Source of the DNA: a virus
IMG/VR virus record: IMGVR_UViG_3300025909_000008
Coordinates: 1-57,067 of that record
Direction: 5' to 3' (one strand)
Length of the DNA: 57,067 bases
The translations under genes were made by a program, and so were the position numbers. Shown here in pieces: positions 8,829 through 18,172 of the stretch (the first letter of the stretch is position 1; each line of letters opens with the position of its first letter). The notes below the pieces were generated by a model, which was not told where the DNA came from, searched no databases, and saw nothing but the letters and a program-made list of their open reading frames with translations.

Positions 8829-8892
8829 TCGCGCGATCAGGATGCCCCTTTAGGGCGCCTGAGGGATTTACAGATCGAGCAGGATCTGCTCG
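8826..8892 (+). terminator. Cluster of hairpins before the tail tube genes
   Basis: Three structures fill the gap: a perfect 14-base palindrome TGATCGCGCGATCA (8826-8839), an imperfect hairpin AGG..GCCC/GGGC.CCT (8839-8860), and a perfect seven-pair stem CGAGCAG-GAT-CTGCTCG (8876-8892). No T run follows. They probably attenuate or process the late transcript so that head and tail genes are expressed at different levels. Confidence 0.5.
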
Positions 8893-8950
8893 TGCGGGTC
8901 GACTGATCGAGCGGCGCTTCCTCGCGCCCGTAGAGCGTTAGGAGACGCTG

Positions 8951-9190
8951 ATGATTCGACGAGTCGAGCTCCGCTGCCCAGGCCCAACTCTGCACGGCGT
9001 GATCGACCCAGAAGCCAAGACGATCGAGGTCCGTTGCAAGAGACGACGCTGCGGCGTCCGGCCCGGTGTGGTGGTACTCCACACCTTCGCACTCGACAGT
9101 GGACGACTGCTGAAGACGCAGAAGTTCAGAGACCCTGAGAAAGAGGTACGGAATGACACTTCCCACCGCACTGCCGTTCGGTCTGCGTGA
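8951..9190 (+). CDS. Small Cys-containing protein before the tail tube gene
   Basis: A 79-residue basic protein with RCPGPTLHGVI and EVRCKRRRCG near the N-terminus; the Cys and His residues could bind one metal ion. It overlaps the tail tube gene by 38 bases in another frame. I recall similar short 'RCP...LHG' proteins in other actinophages, with no assigned function. Its start is preceded by TTAGGAG. Confidence 0.6.
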   Translation: MIRRVELRCPGPTLHGVIDPEAKTIEVRCKRRRCGVRPGVVVLHTFALDSGRLLKTQKFRDPEKEVRNDTSHRTAVRSA

Positions 9191-9704
9191 GGTGGTGCTC
9201 TACCCCATCGACAACACTGGGGCAGTTGGCACCGGCGTCCCGCTGCCGAACAGCATGACCTTCAGCTTCAGCGACACCGAGTCGTTCGCAGAGCTGCGGG
9301 CCGGCGACCACCTGGTCGCGGAGCACGGGGATGGCCCGGTCGTCGAGTGGAAGCTCGAGGCTGGTGGCATCTCGTTCGAGGCGTACATCATCATGGCGGG
9401 CGGCACGCTCACCAGCGCGGGTACGACCCCGGCACAGAAGAAGACGTTCAAGAAGAACAACACCGACAGCCGGCCGTACTTCTGCGTCGCCGGTCGCGCC
9501 ATCAGCGACTCGGGTGGCGACGTCAAGGGCCTCGTCTTCCGCTGCAAGGCGGACGGCGCGCTCGAGGGTGAGTTCGGGCAGGGCGCCTTCTTCCTCACCA
9601 ACGCCAGCGGCAAGGGCTTCGGTGACGCGAGCACGGGCGAGCTCTACGACTTCATCCAGAGCGAGACCGCGGCGGCGATCAGCACGACTTGGCCGCCGAC
9701 CTGA
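9153..9704 (+). CDS. Major tail tube protein
   Basis: A 183-residue protein in the canonical position before the tail assembly chaperones. It is beta-rich with many Gly, Thr and Phe. The core (MTFSFSDTESFAELRAGDHL, about 31-50) and the following GDGPVVEWKLEAGGISFEAY are typical tube-protein strands. It should polymerise as stacked hexamers around the tape measure. The short length fits a single-domain tube protein without an Ig extension. Confidence 0.85.
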   Translation: MTLPTALPFGLREVVLYPIDNTGAVGTGVPLPNSMTFSFSDTESFAELRAGDHLVAEHGDGPVVEWKLEAGGISFEAYIIMAGGTLTSAGTTPAQKKTFKKNNTDSRPYFCVAGRAISDSGGDVKGLVFRCKADGALEGEFGQGAFFLTNASGKGFGDASTGELYDFIQSETAAAISTTWPPT

Positions 9705-9741
9705 TCCTTAGCAAGTCCACACAGACCCCCAGGAGGGCCAG

Positions 9742-10245
9742 ATGGTTACCAGCGCCAAAGACTGGAAAGGCAAGGCGAACCAGGCAGTCGAGCTCGAGCT
9801 GCCGAGCGGCAACACTGCGCTAGTGCGAAACCCGGGCATGCAGGCGTTCCTGCAGTCCGGCATCGTGCCCAACGAGCTCATGCCCATCATTCTCGAGGCC
9901 ATGCAGAAGAACGAGATGCCGGACCTCGATGAAGCCCAAGCAGACCCCAAGATGCTTCAGGCCGTGTTGGAGCTGATGGACAACATCCTCGTCTACTGCG
10001 TCGTTGAGCCGCCCGTTGCGGCAGTTCCGGCGGAGGGGGTGAAGAGGGACGAGGACACGCTCTACGCGGACGAGGTTGACATGGAGGACAAGACCTTCAT
10101 CTTCCAGTACGCCGTCGGTGGTACTAAGGACCTCGAGAAGTTTCGTAAGGAACAAGCCGCTGCTCTGGAGTCTCTACCAGCAAGCCCAGCTGTGGCACGT
10201 CCCGCCAAGCGAGCTGCTCGGCCTCCGGCCAAACGACGTCGGTGA
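9742..10245 (+). CDS. Tail assembly chaperone, short form (gpG-like)
   Basis: A 167-residue protein between tail tube and tape measure. The N-terminus (KDWKGKANQAVELELPSGN) and the helical body (LVRNPGMQAFLQSGIVP; MLQAVLELMDNILVYCVVEPP) match the actinophage gpG-like family, which keeps the tape measure soluble during assembly. The final 25 residues are a low-complexity Ala/Pro/Arg tail. A second reading frame with the matching downstream domain overlaps its end, the hallmark of programmed frameshifting. Confidence 0.85.
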   Translation: MVTSAKDWKGKANQAVELELPSGNTALVRNPGMQAFLQSGIVPNELMPIILEAMQKNEMPDLDEAQADPKMLQAVLELMDNILVYCVVEPPVAAVPAEGVKRDEDTLYADEVDMEDKTFIFQYAVGGTKDLEKFRKEQAAALESLPASPAVARPAKRAARPPAKRRR

Positions 10246-10441
10246 CTACGTCATCTACTGCGTCAACGAGGCGATCGCCACCTTCGGATCGGCCGTAGAC
10301 GCAGACCTTCAGAAGTGCGAGGGTAAGACGCAAGCAGAGATCGAACGCAAGCAGAAATCCGTACTCCAGAAGTACCTCGGCACTGACAATCCCTCGAAGG
10401 CTCGAGGGCAGTTCGCCGATCCGGCCCTCATGTTCAAGTAG
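9742..10441 (+). CDS. Tail assembly chaperone, frameshifted long form (gpG-T-like)
   Basis: The frame one base ahead of the gpG-like gene is open from about 10076 to 10441 and carries a plausible domain (YQQAQLWHVPPSELLGLRPN, then DVGDYVIYCVNEAIATFGSA) that ends just before the tape measure. It has no credible start of its own, so it is probably made by a shift near 10165-10180, where both frames continue sensibly (...ALESL to YQQAQLW...). The required shift is +1 or -2, not the usual -1. The fusion would be about 232 residues. The exact slip site is not evident by eye. Confidence 0.7.
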
Positions 10442-10463
10442 GCCCAAGTCAGGCGGGTGAAGC

Positions 10464-13400
10464 ATGGCTTACGACCTCGGGCAAGTCCGGGGTAGCATCT
10501 CCATCGACATCGCTCAGGCGGTGGCGGCGTATGCTGCACTTCGGCGTGCCAACGCTGCAACTGACACTGCACTGCTGGAGTCTTCACGGGCGCTGAGGAC
10601 GGTGGGAGCGGGCCTCGTCGGCATCGGCGCGGTCGCTCTCGCCGGCTTCGGCGTCGCAGTCAAGGCGGCGTCCGACTTCCAGGCGAAGATGCGGTACTTC
10701 CAGGTCATCACTGGAAGCTCGAAGAAGGACATGGATGCAGCGACCACCGCTGCGTTCAACCTGGCGAAGCAGTCTGGCTACACCGCAGGCCAGATCGCCG
10801 ACGCGTTCGTGGAGCTCGGTAAGGCGGGCATCAACGCGCACGACATCGTCCAGGGTGTGGGAGCGGCTGTCGCTCAGCTTGGCGCCGCGGCCCAGATCGG
10901 CACGAAGGATGCTGCGGAGATCATCGTCAACACGATGAAGACCTTCCAGATCGGCGCCAAGGGTGCGACTGGAATCGCCAACCTGCTCGCGGGCGCGGCG
11001 AACGCATCGACGGTCGACATCCAGGACCTCGCCTACTCCCTCAAGTACGTCGGTGGTACTGCACAGGCCATCGGCATCCCGCTCTCGGATGTGGTCAATG
11101 CTCTTGGTCAGCTGGGTAATGCTGGTGTTAGGGGTAGCACTGGTGGTACAGCTCTGCGCAAGATCCTTCTGTCGTTGGCTCCGGTCTCGAAGCAGGCGAC
11201 GGCGGAGCTAGAGAAGCTTGGCATCATCCAGACGAATGGTGGTGTCAGCGCGGATCAGTACGCCAAGGCTCAGGCCAAGCAGAAGACCGCAATCGACGCG
11301 TTGCGGAAGGCTCAGGAGCACCTGGTCTACGTTCAGCAACTCCAGAACGCAGAGCAGGCCAAGTCGAGCACTGCCAGCGTCGAGAAGCAGCAGGCCGCAG
11401 CGAACTCTCTAGCTGCCGCGCAACAGCGACTGGCCGCAGCCCAGGATCATCTTCAGGCCACACAGCAGAAGTATGCAGGTGGCGGACTGGCGAACACCGC
11501 CGCGAAGCAGGCCACGATGTTCAACTCGTTGGCTTCTGCTCAGAACCGGGTCAAGTCGGCACAGCTCGCTCTGGCCAGCGCGGAGGAGAAGGTCAAGGCC
11601 GCGCAGAGTGGCGGTACCTCAGCGTCCACACAGATCCGGGCGGCAGAGCAGTTGAAGCTGGCTCAGGAGGCAGTCGCCGCAGCGGCGGCGAAGGCGCGAG
11701 CGGCTGGCGTCACGGTAGCACCTGGGATCGAGAAGCTGACCAACCTGTTCTTCGACGCCACCGGTAAGGCCAAGCCCCTGTCGGAGATCTTCCAGATCCT
11801 GCAGGACCACATGAAGGGCATGTCACAGCAGCAGAAGGTGACCGCCCTGAACATCATCTTCGGTAACCGAGCGATCTCCTCGGCTCTGATCCTCTCTCGA
11901 GAGGGTGCCAAGGGCTTCCAGGAGTTCGGCAAGCAGATGAACCAGACTACTGCTGCCGACGTCATGAGGAAGCGCCTCGACACGCTGAGCGGTGCGTGGA
12001 AGCAGTTCAAGGCCGCGATGTCGGTGGCGCTGATCCAGGCGGGTGCGCCCGCGCAGACTCCGCTGAAGATCCTCGTTCATCTGATCACTGATGTGGTCAA
12101 GGTCTTCACCGACCTGCCCGGGCCAGTACAGGCCGTCTTGTCGGGGCTAGTGTTGCTCTTCGGAGCGATCACCGGTGGGCTCGGGGCCTTCATCCTCATG
12201 GTCAGCTTCATCGGCAAGGCGACTCGAGCCTACCGAGAGTTCAAGATGGCGCTGATCTTCGTCAAGGAAGTGCAGCTTCTGCAGCGAGCCTTCGCCCTCC
12301 TGAACATCACCATGCTGGCCAACCCGATCATCCTGATCGTCGTGGCGATCATCGCTCTGATCGCGGTCTTCGCCATTCTCATCATCAAGGTCAAGCCGGT
12401 TCGTGAGTTCTTCATCGCGCTCGGCAAGGACATCGTCGGTGCCTTCCAGGCCGTCGTCAGATGGTTCGAGGGCCTGCCGAAGTTCTTCGAGAAGGTGTGG
12501 AGCGACATCAAGGGCCTGTTCTGGGACGGGGTCCACCTGATCGAGAAGTACTGGTGGCTGCTCCCTGGCATCTTCCTCGGCCCGTTCGCCGGCATCGTGG
12601 CCATCATCATCCACTTCCGCTCACAGATCTGGAACGCTCTCAAGGCCGTAGTGTCTGGGGCGATCCGGCTGATCGTAGCACTACCGGGAGCGCTGGCCAG
12701 TGGCTTCGTGGCATTCCTGAAGTTCCTCGCTGGGTTGCCCGACCAGGTGCTCTACTGGCTGGGCTTCCTGATCGGTCGGATCCTGCGGTGGACGCTGGAG
12801 CTCATCTCGCTGATCGTCTCTACCGGCATCAGGTTCGTAGCTGCGGTGATCAACTTCTTCACCGCGTTGCCGGCCCGGGTCGAGCATCTGATGACCGCGT
12901 TGAAGAACGGGGTTGTCAGGCTCTGGAACGAAACGTGGAATGGCACGATCCGGATCGTCAAGAGCATGTACAACGGAGTGGTGGGTTTCTTCGAGAAGTT
13001 GCCCGGGCGAGTCTGGTCCGCACTGCAGACGCTCTGGAAGCGAGAGGTCCAGGGCTGGAAGAACATCTACAACACTGCAGTCCAGTGGGCGAAGGATGCC
13101 TTCTGGGGGGTCGTCCACTTCTTCGAGAAGCTGCCGGGTCAGATCTGGAACTTCTTGCAGCAGATCTGGAAGGACGCCGTCAACCTGGGCAAGACCATCG
13201 TCCAGGCGATGACGCAGTGGGGCTCGGATGCGTTCAACGGGATTATGAACTTCTTCAACAACCTGCCCGATGCCATCTACAACGCACTGCTGAACGCCAT
13301 CAAGTCCATCGGTCACCTCGCCCAGAAGGCATTCGACACCGCGAAGCACTGGGGTAGCTCGCTCTGGAACGGGTTCAAGAAGGGCCTCTTCGGCTCACCC

Positions 13401-13697
13401 CGTACCAAGATCGAGTATGCCCTGGAGGACATGACTGCTACGGCTGACCGCGAGACCAAGAAGCTGGCACAGCAGGTGAGATACCTGAACGGCCTGGCGA
13501 CGAAGCTCCCGAACGGCCAGTTGCTCAGTCAGTCGACGGGCGCGCATAGGGCACCCACTGCACCAACCCCAGGAGTCGCAGGGAGCGCTGGGACGCCGTC
13601 GAAGCAGTACGACATCATCGTCAATTACCCGAAGCCTGAGCCGGCGAGCGAGGGCATCGAACGCACACTCAACAACCTCGAGTTCGTGGGAGCCTGA
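10464..13697 (+). CDS. Tape measure protein
   Basis: This 1077-residue protein is the longest in the genome. Residues about 70-250 form the TP901-type core (ASDFQAKMRYFQVITGSS; FVELGKAGINAHDIVQGV; GVRGSTGGTALRKILLSL). A Gln/Ala-rich coiled-coil stretch follows (about 265-420), then several hydrophobic segments (about 555-580, 620-650, 715-760) that probably insert into the host membrane. About 800-960 holds repeated Trp-rich units (FFEKLPG..W..L...W). Its length sets the tail length, at roughly 1.5 angstroms per residue about 160 nm. No peptidase motif is visible. Confidence 0.95.
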   Translation: MAYDLGQVRGSISIDIAQAVAAYAALRRANAATDTALLESSRALRTVGAGLVGIGAVALAGFGVAVKAASDFQAKMRYFQVITGSSKKDMDAATTAAFNLAKQSGYTAGQIADAFVELGKAGINAHDIVQGVGAAVAQLGAAAQIGTKDAAEIIVNTMKTFQIGAKGATGIANLLAGAANASTVDIQDLAYSLKYVGGTAQAIGIPLSDVVNALGQLGNAGVRGSTGGTALRKILLSLAPVSKQATAELEKLGIIQTNGGVSADQYAKAQAKQKTAIDALRKAQEHLVYVQQLQNAEQAKSSTASVEKQQAAANSLAAAQQRLAAAQDHLQATQQKYAGGGLANTAAKQATMFNSLASAQNRVKSAQLALASAEEKVKAAQSGGTSASTQIRAAEQLKLAQEAVAAAAAKARAAGVTVAPGIEKLTNLFFDATGKAKPLSEIFQILQDHMKGMSQQQKVTALNIIFGNRAISSALILSREGAKGFQEFGKQMNQTTAADVMRKRLDTLSGAWKQFKAAMSVALIQAGAPAQTPLKILVHLITDVVKVFTDLPGPVQAVLSGLVLLFGAITGGLGAFILMVSFIGKATRAYREFKMALIFVKEVQLLQRAFALLNITMLANPIILIVVAIIALIAVFAILIIKVKPVREFFIALGKDIVGAFQAVVRWFEGLPKFFEKVWSDIKGLFWDGVHLIEKYWWLLPGIFLGPFAGIVAIIIHFRSQIWNALKAVVSGAIRLIVALPGALASGFVAFLKFLAGLPDQVLYWLGFLIGRILRWTLELISLIVSTGIRFVAAVINFFTALPARVEHLMTALKNGVVRLWNETWNGTIRIVKSMYNGVVGFFEKLPGRVWSALQTLWKREVQGWKNIYNTAVQWAKDAFWGVVHFFEKLPGQIWNFLQQIWKDAVNLGKTIVQAMTQWGSDAFNGIMNFFNNLPDAIYNALLNAIKSIGHLAQKAFDTAKHWGSSLWNGFKKGLFGSPRTKIEYALEDMTATADRETKKLAQQVRYLNGLATKLPNGQLLSQSTGAHRAPTAPTPGVAGSAGTPSKQYDIIVNYPKPEPASEGIERTLNNLEFVGA

Positions 13698-13698
13698 G

Positions 13699-14475
13699 AT
13701 GACGAATGCCATCGACGAGTACTGGGATGCTGACGGTACTTCGCTCCACACCTACGCTCACAGCATCGAGTCGACAGGTGAGCACATCAGAGGCACGGCA
13801 GCACTTCGAGGTAGCGACCTGCTAGTTCCATTTCGCCCTGGTGAGGTCTGGACGCCGAAGGTCCCGGGCCCACGCACTATCACGCTGAAGATGTGGGTCC
13901 GGGGCACCGACGCGGATGGTGTCTGGGACGCTGATCCGCACGGGAAGTTCAACGACAACTTCATCGCGTTGAGGCGGTTGCTCTGGCGGACGGATCGCCA
14001 GATCGCCCTGACGAAGCGGTGGAGGTCTGCGGCGGATGGCTTGATCCATGTAGCCACCGCTCATGCCGAGTACTCCAGCGGCCTCGACAACATGGCCATC
14101 CTGGACAACTACCGCGACTCGACGGCGGGCAAGTTCACGGTCGACCTGCGGTTGTCTTATCCGTACTTCGACGGGGCAGCTATCGCGGCGCCTGTGTCTG
14201 GGGTGGTCAACAACATCGGCGAGGATACGGCTCGCAAGATCACCATCGTGTTCTCGGGTGCAGGGTCGATCACCAACACCACCACCGGACGAACGCTGTC
14301 AGTGGGCGGCGCCTGCACGGTCGATGTGTGGAACTTCAACGCGCCGGGGCAACTCGCCTCGGTGTCACTCACGGGACAGAAGAACGAGGCGTTCTGGTTC
14401 ACCCTACGGCCAGGCGCTAACGCCATCACCTCGAGTCACGTCTCGAGCCTTACTTATGTGCCGGTGTATCAATGA
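13699..14475 (+). CDS. Distal tail protein (Dit-like)
   Basis: A 258-residue protein immediately after the tape measure. The N-terminal part (ALRGSDLLVPFRPGEVWTPK; then RTITLKMWVRGTD) has the pattern of Dit N-terminal domains that form the hexameric hub at the tail tip. The C-terminal strands (ARKITIVFSGAGSITNTTTG) suggest a galectin-like second domain. It ends in an ATGA overlap with the next tail-tip gene. Called from order and pattern. Confidence 0.82.
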   Translation: MTNAIDEYWDADGTSLHTYAHSIESTGEHIRGTAALRGSDLLVPFRPGEVWTPKVPGPRTITLKMWVRGTDADGVWDADPHGKFNDNFIALRRLLWRTDRQIALTKRWRSAADGLIHVATAHAEYSSGLDNMAILDNYRDSTAGKFTVDLRLSYPYFDGAAIAAPVSGVVNNIGEDTARKITIVFSGAGSITNTTTGRTLSVGGACTVDVWNFNAPGQLASVSLTGQKNEAFWFTLRPGANAITSSHVSSLTYVPVYQ

Positions 14476-16532
14476 TCAGGATTGCGGGCATCTACGACCA
14501 GGACCTAACGTACCTGGACCTCATCGCCGACCCCATCGAGCCGTCGTTCCAGGAGATCCTGAGCGACCCCGGGGCTGGCCAGTTCAAGTGTCACACTCAG
14601 GACGCCGCGGTGCAGCGCACGGGCTGGAAGACACTGCTGGCGTACGGCAACATCGTCGTCATGCACGACACCCAGACCGACAAGTGGTTTGCTTGGCTCA
14701 TCGAGAAGCGTGACCGTGTCGTCATCGCGGCGGGCGAGCACGCTGAGGAGCAGTGGACTGTCTCGGGTCGGGGCATCGGGGCTATGCTCCAGGACGCGGT
14801 GGTCTACCCTGAGTATGGCATCAGGCGGACTGCGGCTGACCAGCGGAACTTCAACTTCGCGTCGAAGCCGAGCGACTGGTACATCTCGAGCGAGTGGACT
14901 GGGACGCCTCACGGGGTCACCTGGTCAGCGAGCACCACACATACTCGGCACCCGAAGGGCTGGCCCGACCCGAGCGCGCAGTGGATCTGGAGCTCGAACC
15001 CTGACGCCAACTCGCCCGCCGGCACAGTGTTCTTCCGCAAGTCCTTCACCATCAGCTCTCCTGAACGAGTGTCGTTCTACTGCACGGCGGACAACCGGTT
15101 CAACCTGTACATCGACGGCGAGTTGGTCATGTCTGGGCGGCACTGGACACAGTACCAGCGGTTTGACATCGACCTCGATCCGGGCACTCACTGGGTGGCC
15201 ATTCGTGGTGTCAACGACCCGGGTGCAGCGAGCGGTGGCTCGAATCCTGCCGGCGTAATCCTGACCGCCTACCAGATCGACCCCCTCAGCGACAAGAAGC
15301 TCGCTCGCATCCTGCACACCGACACGACCTGGGACATGCGGCCCTACGGCACGAAGCCTCCGGGATGGGACCCCGGCGACCTCATGAAAACGCTGGTCTC
15401 CGAGGCGAAGGTGCGAGGCGTCGACGCTATGCAGCACTTCAACGTGAACGTGGGGACGAACACAGACAGTGCTGGGCACACCTGGCCGAACAACAGCATC
15501 GTCTCTCGGGCATTCGATGTCGGAGCAGACTACCTCGATGTGCTCAGCCAGACGGCTGAGACCTCGTGCGAATGGCTCTGCCGATGGAATAACCCTGGAG
15601 GTGTGGGAAGCAAGATCTACCTGGACCTTTGGACTAGCCATGGAGTAGACCGGTCGGTCTATGATCCCGTGCACAATCTTGACCCGGTGATCATCAGACG
15701 TGGCTTCAATGCTCTTGAGAGTTCCTACTCAGGAGACGCCTCCGGCCTCCAGACCGCCCTCTTGCTGAGGACGAACGACGGCTGGATCGAAGAGACGAAC
15801 AGCGGCGTAGGGATTCGCCGTAAGGAGTCCTTCCTCTCTCTGGGCGCCTCGACGGAGGATGACCACGCGCTCAATGTCGCTAACGCCACGTTCAACATCG
15901 CCAGCGTGCCGCAGGAGACATGGAGTGCTAAGGCGGTCGACATGTCAGGCCACGTTCCCTTCCACGACTTCAACGTCGGTGACTGGGTGCTGGGTCCTGA
16001 CGAGGATGGGGACCTGATCAAGCAGAGGGTCATCGGTATCACGCTGACGCAAGATGCCGAGGGCAACGTCTACTATGTGCCTCAGCTCAACGACACTCGA
16101 CACCAGCACATCAAGAGGATCAAGCGCTGGCTCAAGTCGATGGCCAAGGGTACTGCGTCAGGGCGAGTCGCCAACGCATCTCCTCACGATGCTCAGGACT
16201 TCGGCAACCTGGTGGACAGCAACCCGAACGAGGTACCCATCTCACATGCGGGGCGGCTGACCAACAGGGTGTCCACACCCTACTCGCCATGGTTCGACTC
16301 GACGCTGGTCGAGGTCTATGTCGGCCTTGACACTGCCGGCACGACCGACACAGTCTTGACCGTGTATCAGAACGGGTCATCCATCGGTACGATCACTATC
16401 CTCGCGGGGCACACGACGGGGTCGACCGCGTTCAACAACGACTTCGCCGCCAACTCCGACAAGCTCACGGTGCAGGTCACCACGATCGGTACCGGAGCAG
16501 CTGACCTCACCGCGCAAGCGAGGTTCCACTAA
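14472..16532 (+). CDS. Tail tip / baseplate hub protein with inserted jelly-roll domain
   Basis: A 686-residue minor tail protein in the Tal/hub position. The N-terminal 140 residues (YDQDLTYLDLIADPIEPSFQ; EKRDRVVIAAGEHAEEQWTV) and the region from about 270 onward (hub-like beta domains) are typical of actinophage tip proteins. Residues about 165-265 (PSAQWIWSSNPD; FFRKSFTISSPERVSFYCTA; FNLYIDGELVMSGRHW) resemble galactose-binding jelly-roll modules seen in glycosidases, so this insert may bind cell-wall sugars. It couples to its neighbours by overlaps at both ends. Confidence 0.82.
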   Translation: MIRIAGIYDQDLTYLDLIADPIEPSFQEILSDPGAGQFKCHTQDAAVQRTGWKTLLAYGNIVVMHDTQTDKWFAWLIEKRDRVVIAAGEHAEEQWTVSGRGIGAMLQDAVVYPEYGIRRTAADQRNFNFASKPSDWYISSEWTGTPHGVTWSASTTHTRHPKGWPDPSAQWIWSSNPDANSPAGTVFFRKSFTISSPERVSFYCTADNRFNLYIDGELVMSGRHWTQYQRFDIDLDPGTHWVAIRGVNDPGAASGGSNPAGVILTAYQIDPLSDKKLARILHTDTTWDMRPYGTKPPGWDPGDLMKTLVSEAKVRGVDAMQHFNVNVGTNTDSAGHTWPNNSIVSRAFDVGADYLDVLSQTAETSCEWLCRWNNPGGVGSKIYLDLWTSHGVDRSVYDPVHNLDPVIIRRGFNALESSYSGDASGLQTALLLRTNDGWIEETNSGVGIRRKESFLSLGASTEDDHALNVANATFNIASVPQETWSAKAVDMSGHVPFHDFNVGDWVLGPDEDGDLIKQRVIGITLTQDAEGNVYYVPQLNDTRHQHIKRIKRWLKSMAKGTASGRVANASPHDAQDFGNLVDSNPNEVPISHAGRLTNRVSTPYSPWFDSTLVEVYVGLDTAGTTDTVLTVYQNGSSIGTITILAGHTTGSTAFNNDFAANSDKLTVQVTTIGTGAADLTAQARFH

Positions 16533-18151
16533 TGCCTCCAGCCAACAACAACCTGATCAACGCGACCGTTATCTCTGGTCACTCTGGCACCGTCACAGTC
16601 GACACGGTGGGTGCTACCCTCGAGACCGGCGAGGCCTCACTGTTTCCCACTCGGCAAGGTCACAGCGTCTGGTACAAGTGGACTGCTGATGCTGACGGGT
16701 TCATCTCCATCGACACGTCGCAGACACCGATGCCCCTCTGGGACTCGACGATCGACGTCTTCACCGGGTCTGACCTGGACATCTCCTCGTTGGCTCTGGT
16801 GCAGGCCAACAGTGACGGGTTCTTGCAGGAGCCGAACTTGCAGGGAGGTGTGGGAGAGTACTCGGGCACAGACCTGGTGCACTTCGCGGTGATGAACGGC
16901 ACGACCTACTACATCCGCGTTGACAACTGGGTCTACACCGAGACTGGCACTGGGACAGTCTTCACCGACCGCTCTGACGGCGTATTGAGGTGGGCCTTTC
17001 ATCTCGTTGACATCACTACGATCATCTCGGGCTACGGGCAGTTCCTTATCCCGGGCATCGGTACGGGTGAGCCGTGGGACATCCAGGTCACTGACAACAC
17101 GCTGATCGCTCACATATACATCGGTGACATCGAGGCAGCTTGGGACGCAGACCCTGACCACATCGACGTCGCGGTGATGATCACCGATGACATGGCGGGG
17201 TCGTGGACGATGAAGGTGGTCGACACCTCGGGTAACGAGTTCTGGCGACCAACGTTTGTGCTCTACCCAGGGCCCTGGGTGCAGGCTGACGACGCAACTA
17301 GAGAAGATAACCAGCTTGGGCACTATAACTCCGTGAGCATCTCGCCCGGTGGGGGTGGTGGCTGGAGTCAGGTCTGGGATGGCACCGGAGATCGTACTGA
17401 GGATGAGGCTTACCCAGACTCTACCTCGGGTATGGTTATCACGCAAGAGGGCATCGTCTCTAGCCGCAACGCTGCCTCGTTCGACCTCTGGCATATCCCG
17501 CTGGGGCGTGAACCAATCTTGCCCCCAGACATCCCTGACGACCCGGACGCTTGGGCGGGGCCTCAGTATCACCCCACGGATGTCGGCGAGCTACGCTGGC
17601 CCATGACGACGAACATCCGCATCTGGAACCGCCCGATCGACCTCATCGTGCCGACGGGGCCAAACGGTATCTCGGGCGCATGGGACTCGAGTGGTACAGC
17701 TCATGCGCCCACCGGGTATCCGGGTGACGCTAGCTTCGAGGTTCTTCGGGTGCCCGAGAGCGAGTACACCATCGGCTCTGGGTCGAATGCTATCCCGCAC
17801 TTTACCGGAGGGTCGAACTGGAAGTCCGGCGCCACGATGTCCGACACAAGTACCTGGATACCGATGGGAGGTGTCATTCCTCCAGTCTCGAACGACTTCA
17901 CCGATGGACCGATGATCGAGATTGACTGGACGGACATCACTGACGCAGACACCAACGGTGAAGCCGCTCTGGTGATCGTGACCAACTACTACCTCGAGAA
18001 TAAGGAGATCAACCCCCCAGACTACTACGGCCTCAGCGCGGAGGAGATGTTCACCAATACGTACAGCTACCGCCCGCCGCCGTATCGGATGTTCTATCCG
18101 GAACCGTACGCAGACGTTGGTTGGGTCGTAGGAGCATTAGCTATCGGTTAG
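16532..18151 (+). CDS. Minor tail protein with N-terminal PPC-like beta domain
   Basis: A 539-residue protein starting in a TAATG overlap. The N-terminal 120 residues (NNNLINATVISGHSGTVTVD, then FPTRQGHSVWYKWTADADGF and STIDVFTGSDLDISSLALV) match bacterial pre-peptidase C-terminal (PPC) domains: 'N.....A..l', 'vWy.wta..sG', 'tvy.Gt.l..l.lv'. The rest is a Trp, Asp and Pro-rich structural region without a motif I know. It probably forms part of the tail tip or a side fibre. PPC domains often bind polysaccharide, so host surface contact is a reasonable guess. Confidence 0.75.
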   Translation: MPPANNNLINATVISGHSGTVTVDTVGATLETGEASLFPTRQGHSVWYKWTADADGFISIDTSQTPMPLWDSTIDVFTGSDLDISSLALVQANSDGFLQEPNLQGGVGEYSGTDLVHFAVMNGTTYYIRVDNWVYTETGTGTVFTDRSDGVLRWAFHLVDITTIISGYGQFLIPGIGTGEPWDIQVTDNTLIAHIYIGDIEAAWDADPDHIDVAVMITDDMAGSWTMKVVDTSGNEFWRPTFVLYPGPWVQADDATREDNQLGHYNSVSISPGGGGGWSQVWDGTGDRTEDEAYPDSTSGMVITQEGIVSSRNAASFDLWHIPLGREPILPPDIPDDPDAWAGPQYHPTDVGELRWPMTTNIRIWNRPIDLIVPTGPNGISGAWDSSGTAHAPTGYPGDASFEVLRVPESEYTIGSGSNAIPHFTGGSNWKSGATMSDTSTWIPMGGVIPPVSNDFTDGPMIEIDWTDITDADTNGEAALVIVTNYYLENKEINPPDYYGLSAEEMFTNTYSYRPPPYRMFYPEPYADVGWVVGALAIG

Positions 18152-18172
18152 TCCCACACCAGGAGGGTCGCA

